Origin: CAZTJA01 sp964613745
GTDB lineage: Bacteria > Desulfobacterota > Desulfomonilia > Desulfomonilales > Desulfomonilaceae
Direction: 5' to 3'
NCBI GenBank assembly: GCA_964613745.1
Contig: CAZTJA010000018.1
Coordinates: forward strand, 1 to 36,136
Length of the DNA: 36,136 nt
Position 1 is the first letter of the stretch; each line of letters opens with the position of its first letter. The notes under the pieces were generated by a model that worked only from the letters and a program-made list of their open reading frames with translations, was not told the origin of the DNA and ran no database searches. This document shows positions 7,379-15,801 of this stretch, piece after piece. Both the position numbers and the translations under genes were made by a program.

Positions 7379-8263
7379 CTACACACGTTCAATAATAGGT
7401 TTGCCGAAAATTCCGTATGGCCGGATCATTAAAATAATGACGAGAACAACGAATGGGACGACCTCTTTGACTCCGCCGCCGAAGATTTCATCAAGATATA
7501 CTCCGGCCAAATTTTCCAGTACACCGATTATGAATCCACCGATAATTGCGCCCGTTATGCTGTCGAGGCCCCCCAAGATGATGACGGACAAAACCTTAAG
7601 GCCGATGTTGCCCATGTAAATGCTAATGCCGCTTATATTTCCGATAATTATTCCACCCACAGCAGCCGTGATCGCTGCGAATCCCCAAGACACCGCAAAC
7701 ATAGCCTTTACACTTACTCCCATAGAGAGAGCCGCTTGTTGATGGCTCGCTACAGCTCTCATTGCCAGTCCGGTGCGGGTGTATCTAAATATGAGCGTGA
7801 AGATTATTGTGCAAACAATCGCGAAGATGAAACCCCACAGCAAGCCTGACGGTACTATTGCGAACCCTAGATCAAGAGGCTCAGGGGGAAAAATGGGAGG
7901 GAACGATCGATAATCGGGGGTCCAAATGATGTGTACCATTCCATTCAGAATACTAGCCAAGCCGATCGTGACCATAATGACGGATATAATGGGTTCTCCA
8001 ATTAAAGGTCTGAGAACAATCCGTTCAATGAGAAGCCCTAAAACTCCGGCAAAGATGATGGTGATAATGAAAGCCGCATAGAAAGGGGCGGCCAGTTTTG
8101 TCATAATTGTCAGGCAGAAGAAAGCTCCAACGGTCATCAGCTGCCCGGTTGCAAGATTCAGAATACTTGTGGCCTTGTATATCAACACGAAACCGAGAGC
8201 AATCAGCCCGTAGACACCTCCTGCCGCTAAGCCGCTGATGATAATCTGAGGCAAAATCTCCAT
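7379..8263 (-). CDS. livH: Branched-chain-type ABC transporter permease LivH
   Basis: A 294-residue integral membrane permease, first gene of the transporter operon. Family features are the opening LPQIIISGLAAGGVYGLIALG, NLATGQLMTVGAF, TRTGLAMRAVA (the coupling-loop region before the EAA-like segment) and IILGGLDSITGAIIGG near the end. About eight hydrophobic helices are visible. The ATG at 8263 is chosen over an in-frame GTG at 8278, because GGAG between them sits five bases before the ATG. The next gene upstream on this strand is the ankyrin protein, 316 bases away, so the operon probably has its own promoter in that gap. Confidence 0.93.
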   Translation of the reverse strand: MEILPQIIISGLAAGGVYGLIALGFVLIYKATSILNLATGQLMTVGAFFCLTIMTKLAAPFYAAFIITIIFAGVLGLLIERIVLRPLIGEPIISVIMVTIGLASILNGMVHIIWTPDYRSFPPIFPPEPLDLGFAIVPSGLLWGFIFAIVCTIIFTLIFRYTRTGLAMRAVASHQQAALSMGVSVKAMFAVSWGFAAITAAVGGIIIGNISGISIYMGNIGLKVLSVIILGGLDSITGAIIGGFIIGVLENLAGVYLDEIFGGGVKEVVPFVVLVIILMIRPYGIFGKPIIERV

Positions 8264-8579
8264 ACCTGCTCCGTTCACTGCTTACTTAAAGCTCACGCCC
8301 GGCGCGTGCTGAGTACCAGATGCTCGTGATCGACGATTCTTTTTGGTCAGTAATTTATAAGGTTGAAATTAGGGCTATGATGCAGATAAACAGCCATTTC
8401 CGTGGTTTAAAAACTGAGTATGAAAGGAGAGAAACCGCGGCTTCCATAAATCAACATGGCCGTTTACACTGACAATATGAGTTTAAGGGCTTTTTTTAAT
8501 CGAGTCCACAAAAATAAATGTAAAGGAGGTCCATTGTGAAAGGGGAAAACTAAGCAGAAGAGTCTCTCGGTCTCTGTCT
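8264..8579. other. Gene-free stretch between livH and the ankyrin gene, with an orphan ribosome binding site
   Basis: No supported gene is present. On the plus strand a near-perfect Shine-Dalgarno AAAGGAGGTCC (8521-8531) precedes a GTG at 8536 that opens only five codons before TAA. This is either a decayed gene start, a very short leader peptide, or chance. A CCGTGGTTT / AAACCGCGG imperfect inverted repeat lies at about 8400-8441. A GC-rich CACGC / GCGTG inverted repeat lies close to livH at about 8294-8308 and could be an operator or a 5' leader hairpin for the transporter transcript. I could not identify a convincing livH promoter. Confidence 0.4.
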
Positions 8580-9452
8580 TCATTGGCCATTTATTATGGT
8601 CTTCGCTCCATAGGATTCAAGAACCTCCGTAATTTCAGAATATCCCTTCGATCGTGCTAACATGAGAGCCGATTTACCCGAACTCTCCAAAGCATCCGTG
8701 TCGGCTCCATTTTGCAAAAGAAATTTTACAATATTCAGCTTTCCCTCATGCGAGGCTATCATAAGAGCCGTAGCACCTGAGTTGTCCTTCGCATTAACAT
8801 CGGCTCCCGCCTGCATGAGTACAGCTGCAGCGGATTGATTCCCATGGAGGGAAGAATGCATTAAAGGCGAGAATCCATTCTTGTCTTTAGCATTCACATC
8901 CGCTCCATATTGCAATAACAGTTGCAATGCTTCCGTCTTCGCGTTGCGGGCTGCCCACATAAGCTCGGTCATGCCCTTCGCATTACGTGTATCGATCTTT
9001 GCTCCCTGCCGAATCAGCAGTACCATTGTGTGATTATTGCCGTTTATCGTAGCTTGAATCAGAGGAGTCATTCCTGATTTGTCCGATGTATTGGGATCAG
9101 CACCGGCGTTCAGAAGAATTTGAACAACTTCCGAATGATCTCGGGCCACCGCATCCAGTAATGCCGTCACACCCTGGGAACATCGGGCATTAACGTCGGC
9201 TCCGTTACCGACAAGCAATTTTGCCATATCTCTGTCGCCTCGACTCGCGGCAGCCATAAGGGCAGTGGTTCCGTTGGAAGCTTGAACATTGACGTCCACT
9301 CCTTGGGAAATAAGACGATGTACCTCTGCAGAGTTTCCGTCTAACACGGCCTTGATTAACACCCTGTCTTTATTCATGTAATTAGACAATATTGAACTTG
9401 CTGCAATGGCGACGAATCCGGCGAAAGCTAAAAGCAGGAATTTCTTGTTCAA
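8580..9452 (-). CDS. Exported ankyrin-repeat protein (eight repeats)
   Basis: A 290-residue protein with an N-terminal signal or anchor segment (KK, then a hydrophobic stretch about 5-23) followed by about eight consecutive ankyrin repeats: roughly 28-56, 59-89, 93-122, 126-155, 159-188, 192-221, 225-254 and 258-287. Most show the G-TALM-A---G / V--LL--GADVNA consensus. Such proteins are protein-protein interaction scaffolds, here probably periplasmic or anchored in the inner membrane facing the periplasm; the partner is unknown. The only start that keeps the signal sequence is a TTG at 9452, supported by GGAG eight bases upstream. A possible promoter (TTCACA, 17 bases, TCTAAC) lies about 60 bases further up. 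No partner gene is obvious: the neighbours are an RND pump and the transporter operon. Confidence 0.87.
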   Translation of the reverse strand: MNKKFLLLAFAGFVAIAASSILSNYMNKDRVLIKAVLDGNSAEVHRLISQGVDVNVQASNGTTALMAAASRGDRDMAKLLVGNGADVNARCSQGVTALLDAVARDHSEVVQILLNAGADPNTSDKSGMTPLIQATINGNNHTMVLLIRQGAKIDTRNAKGMTELMWAARNAKTEALQLLLQYGADVNAKDKNGFSPLMHSSLHGNQSAAAVLMQAGADVNAKDNSGATALMIASHEGKLNIVKFLLQNGADTDALESSGKSALMLARSKGYSEITEVLESYGAKTIINGQ

Positions 9453-9626
9453 GAAAACTTCTCCAAGGAAAGGGACTTGTGATTTACAAATCCCGTTAGA
9501 TGTTTCTGATGACAGTTTGTGAAAGGTTTATTAGACACATGAGAGAAAACCAGGATAGCACACTTGAATGAGGTTTAAAACTCTTGCCTTTAGATCGAAT
9601 AATGTATGTTGAACAGGAGCTCCGGG

Positions 9627-12600
9627 CTAAGGCTGATTTCCGGAAAACGTTGATGCAGCATCGGAACTTCGAATCCTCCGTCCGGACCTGCTCAATAAAA
9701 CGAAGAAAATCGGTGTGAAAAATAATCCGAAGAACGTCACGCCGAGCATTCCACTAAATACTGCAGTTCCGACCGCCTGCCGCATTTCGTAACCTGCACC
9801 CTGTGCTATTACGAGAGGCACAACTCCAAGAATAAATGCAAAAGATGTCATGAGAATCGGACGCAGTCGCAGTCGAGAAGCTTCAATTACAGCTTCATAT
9901 CGGTCCATTCCCTTTTCCTGGAGAGACGACGCAAACTGAACAATGAGAATTGCATTCTTGCACGCGAGGCCTACTAATACGACAAACCCGATCTGAGTCA
10001 ATATATTGTTTTCCATGCCTCTGATCCATACACCGGTTATTGCGAACAACAGACATAGGGGAACGATAAGTATTACGGCGAGAGGCAAAGACCAGCTCTC
10101 ATATTGTGCCGCCAGGGTCAAAAATACAAAGAGAACGGCTAGGGGAAAAATGTAAATTGCCACATTACCGGCTAAGCGCTGCTGAAATGCTAAATCGGTC
10201 CACTCGAAAGCCATTCCGGGCGGGAGAATCTGCCGAGCGAGACGCTCCATACTGTCAAGTGCCTGTCCTGAGCTGAATCCCTGCATAGTTGATCCGCTGA
10301 TGTCCGCCGCCGGAAAGAGGTTGTAATGTATAATCCGATCAGGTTGTGTTCTGTCCTGAACATCCACGAGGGAACCAAGCGGAACGATTGCTCCTGTTTC
10401 ACTCCGTGTTTTGAGTTTCGGAATGTCGCTGGGACTATTTCGGTAAAGAGATCTGGCCTGTGCGGTCACTCTGTACGTTCGGCCCAGAAAGTTGAAGTCA
10501 TTCACGTAAATGGATCCGAGAAATACTTGTAGGGTATCGAAAATATTTCCCAGCGGCACGTGAAGAATCGCTGCTTTTGCTCGATCTACGTCGACAAAAA
10601 GCTGAGGCGTGTTGGCCCTGAACATAGAATAGACCTGAATCAGTCCGGGTTCTTGATTGGCTGCCGCAACCAGAGCCGTGGCTGCATCCTGAAGACCTTG
10701 ATAATTTGTACCTGATCTGTCTTGTATCAGCATTCTGAAACCCCCTCCGGTGCCGATCCCTGGAATAGGAGGGGGTTGTATGACCACTATATTGGCTTCT
10801 TGGATTTCACTCAGCCTCCTGCGCAAATCCATGAGAATCTTGTTAGCCGTTAAGCCTTTGGCAGCTCTTGCCGATGCCTCTTCCAGAGGTGAGAAAATAG
10901 CTCCTGCGTTTGAACTCTGTGTCCGTGTGGCCCCGGAAAATCCCACTACAGACATTGCATTTGCAACTCCAGGGGTTTTCAATACGACATCGGTGGCCTT
11001 CAAAACTACGGCATTTGTGCGATTTAAAGCGGCTCCACTGGGCAATTCTATGCTGGTGATTAAATAGCCTTGGTCCAAACTGGGTATAAATCCTGAAGGA
11101 ACGGAAACAAAACTTAAGTAAGTAAGTCCGATCAAAAGACCATAGAGCAGAAGAAACGTACCGGTGAGGCGAATCGATTTTGATACGACTCTTCCATAAA
11201 GATTCGAAGAGAAGCTGAAACCCGCATTAAACTTGCCGAAGAACCAACCTGATAGCCTGGACAAGTTATTCTTGGAACCAGAATCGTCCTTTCTTTTAGC
11301 TTTCAAAAGAATCGCGGAAAGTGAGGGGCTCAGAGTCAGAGAAACGAAAGCGGAAATCGCTGTTGACACTGCAATGGTCAACGCGAATTGTTGATAAAAT
11401 TGTCCACTGATGCCACCCAGAAATGCAGTAGGCACAAACACGGCACTCAAAACGAGCGCTGTTGAAACAAGAGCCGAGGCAACTTCATCCATGGCCTTGT
11501 GTGCAGCCTTCCGTGGAGACAATCCGTCGTGAATGTTTCGTTCAACATTTTCCACGACAACGATTGCATCGTCCACGACTATACCGATGGCCAGCACTAA
11601 CCCGAAGAGCGACAAATTATTGAGCGAAAATCCAAGCAATCGCATTACGGCAAAAGTACCGATCAGTGATACGGGGATTGCAAGCAGCGGGATAATTGTA
11701 GCTCGCCAGGTTTGCAGGAAGAGGAATATGATTAGTGTAACCAGAATGAAGGCTATGAAAAGAGTCCGATAAACTTCCCGAATTGATTCTTCCACAAAGA
11801 TCGTCGGGTTGTGAGCTATTCTATATTCAAGGCCGGCCGGAAAAAATGCCTTCAATTCATCCATTTTTTCCCTGATGCCATGAGCGGTCGCCACCGCATT
11901 GGAACCGGGAAGCTGAAATACTCCGAGACCTACAGCGGTTTGGCCGTTCAAATAACTGTTCTGTGAATAATCCGCGGCACCTAATTCGACGCGGGCAACG
12001 TCTTTCACACGGACAAGACGACCGCCTTGACCGGCTTTGATTACAATGTCTCCGAACTCCTCCGGAGTTTGCAGCCGTCCTTGAGTACTGACGGGAATTT
12101 GCAGAGCGGGTGGATCTTTAACGGGCGGCTGTCCAATAACCCCAGCCGCAACTTGCACGTTCTGTTGTCTCAAAGCTTGTACTGCATCACCGGCCGTGAG
12201 GTTGACTGCCGACAACTTTGCCGCATCCAACCATATTCGCATGCTGTACTGACGTGCTCCGAAAACCGTTACATCTCCCACTCCCTCTAAACGTAACAGG
12301 CTGTCTCTGACCTGAAGAAAAGCGTAATTCGTTATATAAAGCTGATCGAAAGTCTTGTCGGGCGAAAACAGATGAACCACCAGCAGCAAATCAGGTGAAC
12401 GCTTCAGTGTTGTTACCCCGATTTGTCGCACCTCTGTTGGAAGCTGAGGTTGGGCTATGGCAACGCGGTTTTGCACTAAGACCTGGGCTCTATCCAAGTC
12501 CGTTCCGTGCCTGAATGTGATGGTAATCTGGAGTCCCCCGTTCAACGTTGACTGAGACTCCATATAGAGCATATTTTCCACCCCGTTTATCTGCTGTTCC

Positions 12601-12800
12601 AAGGGAGTGGCTACGGTTTCCGCAACGACCTGCGGCGTAGCTCCCGGGAAAGTAGCAGTAACAACGACTGTCGGAAGCGTCACAGGCGGATATTGAGATA
12701 CGGGAAGCTGAACGTATGCTATTGATCCTATGAGAACAATCAGTATCGAAAGGACGGCAGAGAATATGGGGCGCTCAATAAAAAAATGAGTGAACCGCAT
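9627..12800 (-). CDS. RND multidrug efflux pump, AcrB/MexF (HAE1) type
   Basis: The 1057-residue inner-membrane pump subunit of a tripartite efflux system, normal length for the HAE1 family. It starts with MRFTHFFIERPIFSAVLSI as AcrB-type pumps do. The paired proton-relay aspartates are Asp410 and Asp411 in GIVVDDAIVVVENVERN, and the matching lysine is present in GLACKNAILIVQFA in the C-terminal half. Large periplasmic loops follow helices 1 and 7, giving 12 helices in total. By motif and length it resembles the MexF/OqxB/BepE group rather than heavy-metal pumps. Its ATG overlaps the stop of the upstream membrane fusion protein by one base, so the two are translationally coupled. No TolC-type outer-membrane gene follows. 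Substrates cannot be inferred. Confidence 0.95.
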   Translation of the reverse strand: MRFTHFFIERPIFSAVLSILIVLIGSIAYVQLPVSQYPPVTLPTVVVTATFPGATPQVVAETVATPLEQQINGVENMLYMESQSTLNGGLQITITFRHGTDLDRAQVLVQNRVAIAQPQLPTEVRQIGVTTLKRSPDLLLVVHLFSPDKTFDQLYITNYAFLQVRDSLLRLEGVGDVTVFGARQYSMRIWLDAAKLSAVNLTAGDAVQALRQQNVQVAAGVIGQPPVKDPPALQIPVSTQGRLQTPEEFGDIVIKAGQGGRLVRVKDVARVELGAADYSQNSYLNGQTAVGLGVFQLPGSNAVATAHGIREKMDELKAFFPAGLEYRIAHNPTIFVEESIREVYRTLFIAFILVTLIIFLFLQTWRATIIPLLAIPVSLIGTFAVMRLLGFSLNNLSLFGLVLAIGIVVDDAIVVVENVERNIHDGLSPRKAAHKAMDEVASALVSTALVLSAVFVPTAFLGGISGQFYQQFALTIAVSTAISAFVSLTLSPSLSAILLKAKRKDDSGSKNNLSRLSGWFFGKFNAGFSFSSNLYGRVVSKSIRLTGTFLLLYGLLIGLTYLSFVSVPSGFIPSLDQGYLITSIELPSGAALNRTNAVVLKATDVVLKTPGVANAMSVVGFSGATRTQSSNAGAIFSPLEEASARAAKGLTANKILMDLRRRLSEIQEANIVVIQPPPIPGIGTGGGFRMLIQDRSGTNYQGLQDAATALVAAANQEPGLIQVYSMFRANTPQLFVDVDRAKAAILHVPLGNIFDTLQVFLGSIYVNDFNFLGRTYRVTAQARSLYRNSPSDIPKLKTRSETGAIVPLGSLVDVQDRTQPDRIIHYNLFPAADISGSTMQGFSSGQALDSMERLARQILPPGMAFEWTDLAFQQRLAGNVAIYIFPLAVLFVFLTLAAQYESWSLPLAVILIVPLCLLFAITGVWIRGMENNILTQIGFVVLVGLACKNAILIVQFASSLQEKGMDRYEAVIEASRLRLRPILMTSFAFILGVVPLVIAQGAGYEMRQAVGTAVFSGMLGVTFFGLFFTPIFFVLLSRSGRRIRSSDAASTFSGNQP

Positions 12801-14062
12801 TATTGTTTCCGAGCAGGACTGTTATTGTTTTCCGCCGTTGTCTTTTCCGAAAAATTCTTAAATAAATCCCGAAGTTCCTGAGGTATCAATTCTTCGGCCT
12901 TGAATTCAACAGATCCCTGTCGAGGGTCTACCGGCTGTCCGGGTCGAGCCCTCTGGATTCCATTGATGATTACTAAATCGTTTTGACTTATACCGCCGCG
13001 TATTACCCTGAGTCCCTGTTCAAGGGGACCGGTTTCGACATTTCTTCGACCCACCACATTATCTTGCCCGACCACATACACCATTTTCTGAGCTTGATCG
13101 CTCATGATTATCTCGTCCGGCACCAGCAAAACCTGCTGAATTCCGCTTGCCGGGACCCTTACTCTGACGAACAGTCCGGGCATCAATGTCATGTTCGGGT
13201 TCGGCACAATTGCCCGCACATTTAAAGTAGCGGTATTGGGATCTATACGGTTATCCACAAAATCTATCGTAGCCCTGTGAGGGAATCCCTGCTCGTCTGA
13301 CAATGAAAACCAGATAGGGAATTTAACCGGAGGAATTTTCCCTTGCTGGAGCAAACGGACGTGCTGGAGATGAGATCGTTCATCTACAGTGAAGTAACAG
13401 TAAATCGGATCGAGTGAAACAATGGTCGTCAACAGAGTGGATTGAGAGCTACCGCCGTCTATGAGATTTCCTTCGGTAATATTGACCCTGCTGATCTTTC
13501 CGCTAATCGGTGCTTTTACTCTCGTGAACTCTAAATTCAACATTGCAGCTTCAACGGCGGCTCTAGCTGATTCGAGACTTCCTTGGGCCTGGAGTTGAGC
13601 ACCAAGCTTCTGATCGTAGGTCTCTTGGGAGTAAGCCTTCTGCTCCAGCAACTGTTTCGCACGAGCAAGCTCAATGTTCGACAAGCTCAATTTGGCTTCT
13701 GCAGTAGCAAGCAAACCTTGAACTCTCTCCAATTCAGCCTTATAGGGACGCGGGTCGATGATGAACAGGAGATCTCCCTGCTTTACGATATCGCCCTCTT
13801 TGAAGTGAACGGATTCGAGGTAACCGCCTACCCTGGAACGGACATCAACGCTATTTACCGCCTCCAATCTACCCGTATACATATTCCAGTTTATTATTTC
13901 CGTGCTGACGGGATTGGCCACTGTTACAACCGGAGGAGGAGGTTTGACGGCCTGTTTGGGTCGTTCGCAGGCGACCGGGCCAAATGAGCAAGCAAGTATT
14001 ATGAGGAGCCAAAAGATTCTGTGCACTTTACACCAAATTAGTAATGAATCGCTCCTGAGCAT
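12800..14062 (-). CDS. RND efflux membrane fusion protein (AcrA/MexE type)
   Basis: The periplasmic adaptor linking the pump to an outer-membrane channel; 420 residues from the ATG at 14062. It has a hydrophobic N-terminal signal with two lipidation candidates (ILAC and PVAC), and the proline-rich start of the mature protein. A barrel-sandwich lipoyl half follows (VRSRVGGYLESVHFKEGD), then a long heptad-rich alpha-hairpin (about 105-175), the second lipoyl half (FTRVKAPISGKISR) and a beta-barrel domain. The last 40 residues are hydrophilic. An in-frame TTG at 14077 could extend the protein by five residues; neither start has a strong ribosome binding site. A GATAAT -10-like element just upstream suggests a very short leader. 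It is the first gene of a two-gene operon with the pump. Confidence 0.92.
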   Translation of the reverse strand: MLRSDSLLIWCKVHRIFWLLIILACSFGPVACERPKQAVKPPPPVVTVANPVSTEIINWNMYTGRLEAVNSVDVRSRVGGYLESVHFKEGDIVKQGDLLFIIDPRPYKAELERVQGLLATAEAKLSLSNIELARAKQLLEQKAYSQETYDQKLGAQLQAQGSLESARAAVEAAMLNLEFTRVKAPISGKISRVNITEGNLIDGGSSQSTLLTTIVSLDPIYCYFTVDERSHLQHVRLLQQGKIPPVKFPIWFSLSDEQGFPHRATIDFVDNRIDPNTATLNVRAIVPNPNMTLMPGLFVRVRVPASGIQQVLLVPDEIIMSDQAQKMVYVVGQDNVVGRRNVETGPLEQGLRVIRGGISQNDLVIINGIQRARPGQPVDPRQGSVEFKAEELIPQELRDLFKNFSEKTTAENNNSPARKQ

Positions 14063-14805
14063 GATAGCGTTTGTCAAAAATCATTATCCCGTATAAGCGT
14101 TTCGTGCTTCAGGTGTCACTCTGCTGCTTAACAGGGAGACACAAAAATTCCGATTCGGTTCAGAATAAATGATCATCGTCCGTTTTGGTTTGAATTGTCG
14201 GTCGAGAGCATCAGCACATCTGAGAAGAGAGATTCAAGAGGCTCCAAAGTCGGGCCTCCCAAATGGGCATGGCGCTTTGCATATTCCGCAGTATGCTGCT
14301 TCAAAAAAGTTTCCCGAAAATGAACGACCAAAACCAGAAAAAAAGTAACATTTCCTTTTGAACGAATGTAAACACGTTAAAGATAGCACGAGAACACGTA
14401 ATTCTTCAGTGAATTCTGTTCAGGCGACAGAGCACAACCATCACCGCTCAATGGTGGTTTGAAATGTGAATCAATACGAACCGGATCAATTTTCTTGCTG
14501 CACATTTGTTGAAGTCCAAGCACATGAAATGAAGATCAATTATCATCAGTTTATAGATCTTCCATCAAAACATCCCTTTCCCAGACGATGTAAATTGTTG
14601 AAACTTTGTTGACAGTGAAATTCCGGTAGGGTACTCTGGCACATCTCCAAATTTTCGAACGAACTAAACTTTTACAAAAAAAGACCCGGTATTCTCTTTC
14701 AACATTTTCAGACACGGGATATGTGCCCGGCATTCATAAGGCGTACAAATACTTTTGATAGCAGTAGCACTTGAGGGGTCCCAAAATCATTTCAGGAGGG
14801 TGATC
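14063..14805. other. 743-base gene-free region between the divergent efflux operon and the binding-protein gene
   Basis: No open frame here has both a ribosome binding site and protein-like composition. A 60-codon minus frame (14551-14733) and a 32-codon plus frame (about 14262-14360) are both judged spurious. The region must hold the promoters of the two divergent units. A TTGACA occurs on the plus strand at about 14609 but with no good -10 at 17 bases. Near the efflux start, a GATAAT on the minus strand could be the -10. No clear hairpin terminator or repeat family was found. The length is unusual for this otherwise compact window. Confidence 0.4.
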
Positions 14806-15690
14806 ATGAGTAGGTCTACCAAATGTTTCTGGGTCTTGCTTTTGCTGATTTTGCCCTTTACGAATTGCTGGGGTGATATTCAGATTGGGATGCTGGCTCA
14901 GCGCGGTCCAGAGACAGCCTTAAAGGAATGGGGAGGAATAGGGAATTATCTGAGTGAGCAATTTGGAGAAAAAGTCACTATTGTTCCACTGTCATTCACT
15001 GACTTCATGGACTTCTGCGATGCGAATCGCTCTGCATTTATTTTCACTAATCCGTGGTTTTTCGTGAAAGCCAAAGTTAAGAAAGGTGCCAAAGCTTTAG
15101 CCACCGTGAAATATCAGGGATCCGGGAATCTCATGGGAGGGGTCATTTTTACCAGGCGCGACAGCGGTATCAAGACACTGGCCGATTTGAAAAATCGTGT
15201 AGTGATGTGTCCAAAACTGTCATCACCCGGCGGCTGGCTGTTTCAAAAGGGAGAAATCGTCAATGCCGGGATAATTCCCGAAAAGGATTTTAAGCTGTTA
15301 CTCGAAACCGAGAACGAATCTCATGATAGCGTGGTTTACGCGGTAAGAGACAAGAAGGTTGATGTAGGAACCGTCAGAAATAACATTTTAGAAACGATGC
15401 AGCGCGAAGGAAAAATCAATATTGATGATTTTGTCATTTTGAACGAAGTTCGACATCCAGGATTGCAGGAACTCTGCAGCACTCCGTTGTACCCGGATTG
15501 GCCCGTTGCAGCTCTCGGAGACACTCCGCCTGAATTAGCAGCCAAAATGAAAACAATATTGATAAGCATGCCTCCCGGTCATCCCGCTTTAAATCAAGCG
15601 AGAAAAATAGAACGTTTCGGTGAGGCGCTCGATTATAGTCCGATGGAAAATTTGTGTCGTATGCTGAAAGTTGATCCATTTAGAAGATGA
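14806..15690 (+). CDS. PhnD-like periplasmic phosphate/phosphonate-type binding protein
   Basis: A 294-residue exported type II periplasmic binding protein of the PhnD/phosphonate-binding group (PF12974-like). An N-terminal signal (hydrophobic core 8-19, ending NCWGD) precedes IQIGMLAQRGPETALKEW. Later family features include FTNPWFF near 80, IKTLADLKNRVV near 125, a PGGWLFQKGEI segment, and SHDSVVYAVRDKKVDVGTVR near 180-200. The ATG at 14806 is chosen because AGGAGGG lies five bases upstream; the longer frame from 14755 adds a stretch without a signal or ribosome binding site. There is no permease or ATPase beside it. It faces the end of a giant hybrid kinase gene, so a sensory role is at least as likely as transport. 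Single-gene PhnD-like proteins that deliver ligands to sensor kinases are known, but here that link is inferred from proximity. Confidence 0.85.
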   Translation: MSRSTKCFWVLLLLILPFTNCWGDIQIGMLAQRGPETALKEWGGIGNYLSEQFGEKVTIVPLSFTDFMDFCDANRSAFIFTNPWFFVKAKVKKGAKALATVKYQGSGNLMGGVIFTRRDSGIKTLADLKNRVVMCPKLSSPGGWLFQKGEIVNAGIIPEKDFKLLLETENESHDSVVYAVRDKKVDVGTVRNNILETMQREGKINIDDFVILNEVRHPGLQELCSTPLYPDWPVAALGDTPPELAAKMKTILISMPPGHPALNQARKIERFGEALDYSPMENLCRMLKVDPFRR

Positions 15691-15801
15691 CCCCAGGTTT
15701 TCAGAGAACAATTGCGATAAAAGGGAACGATCGTAGGATTTTGTGAACTGAAGGTCTCCTCGTTTAACGGCCTGGCAATATCTGCATTTGGACGTAGTCG
15801 A

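Noticed and set aside
14551..14733. 60-residue minus frame in the large intergenic gap
   Set aside because: No ribosome binding site, basic and aromatic-rich nonsense-like composition, no neighbours to support it.
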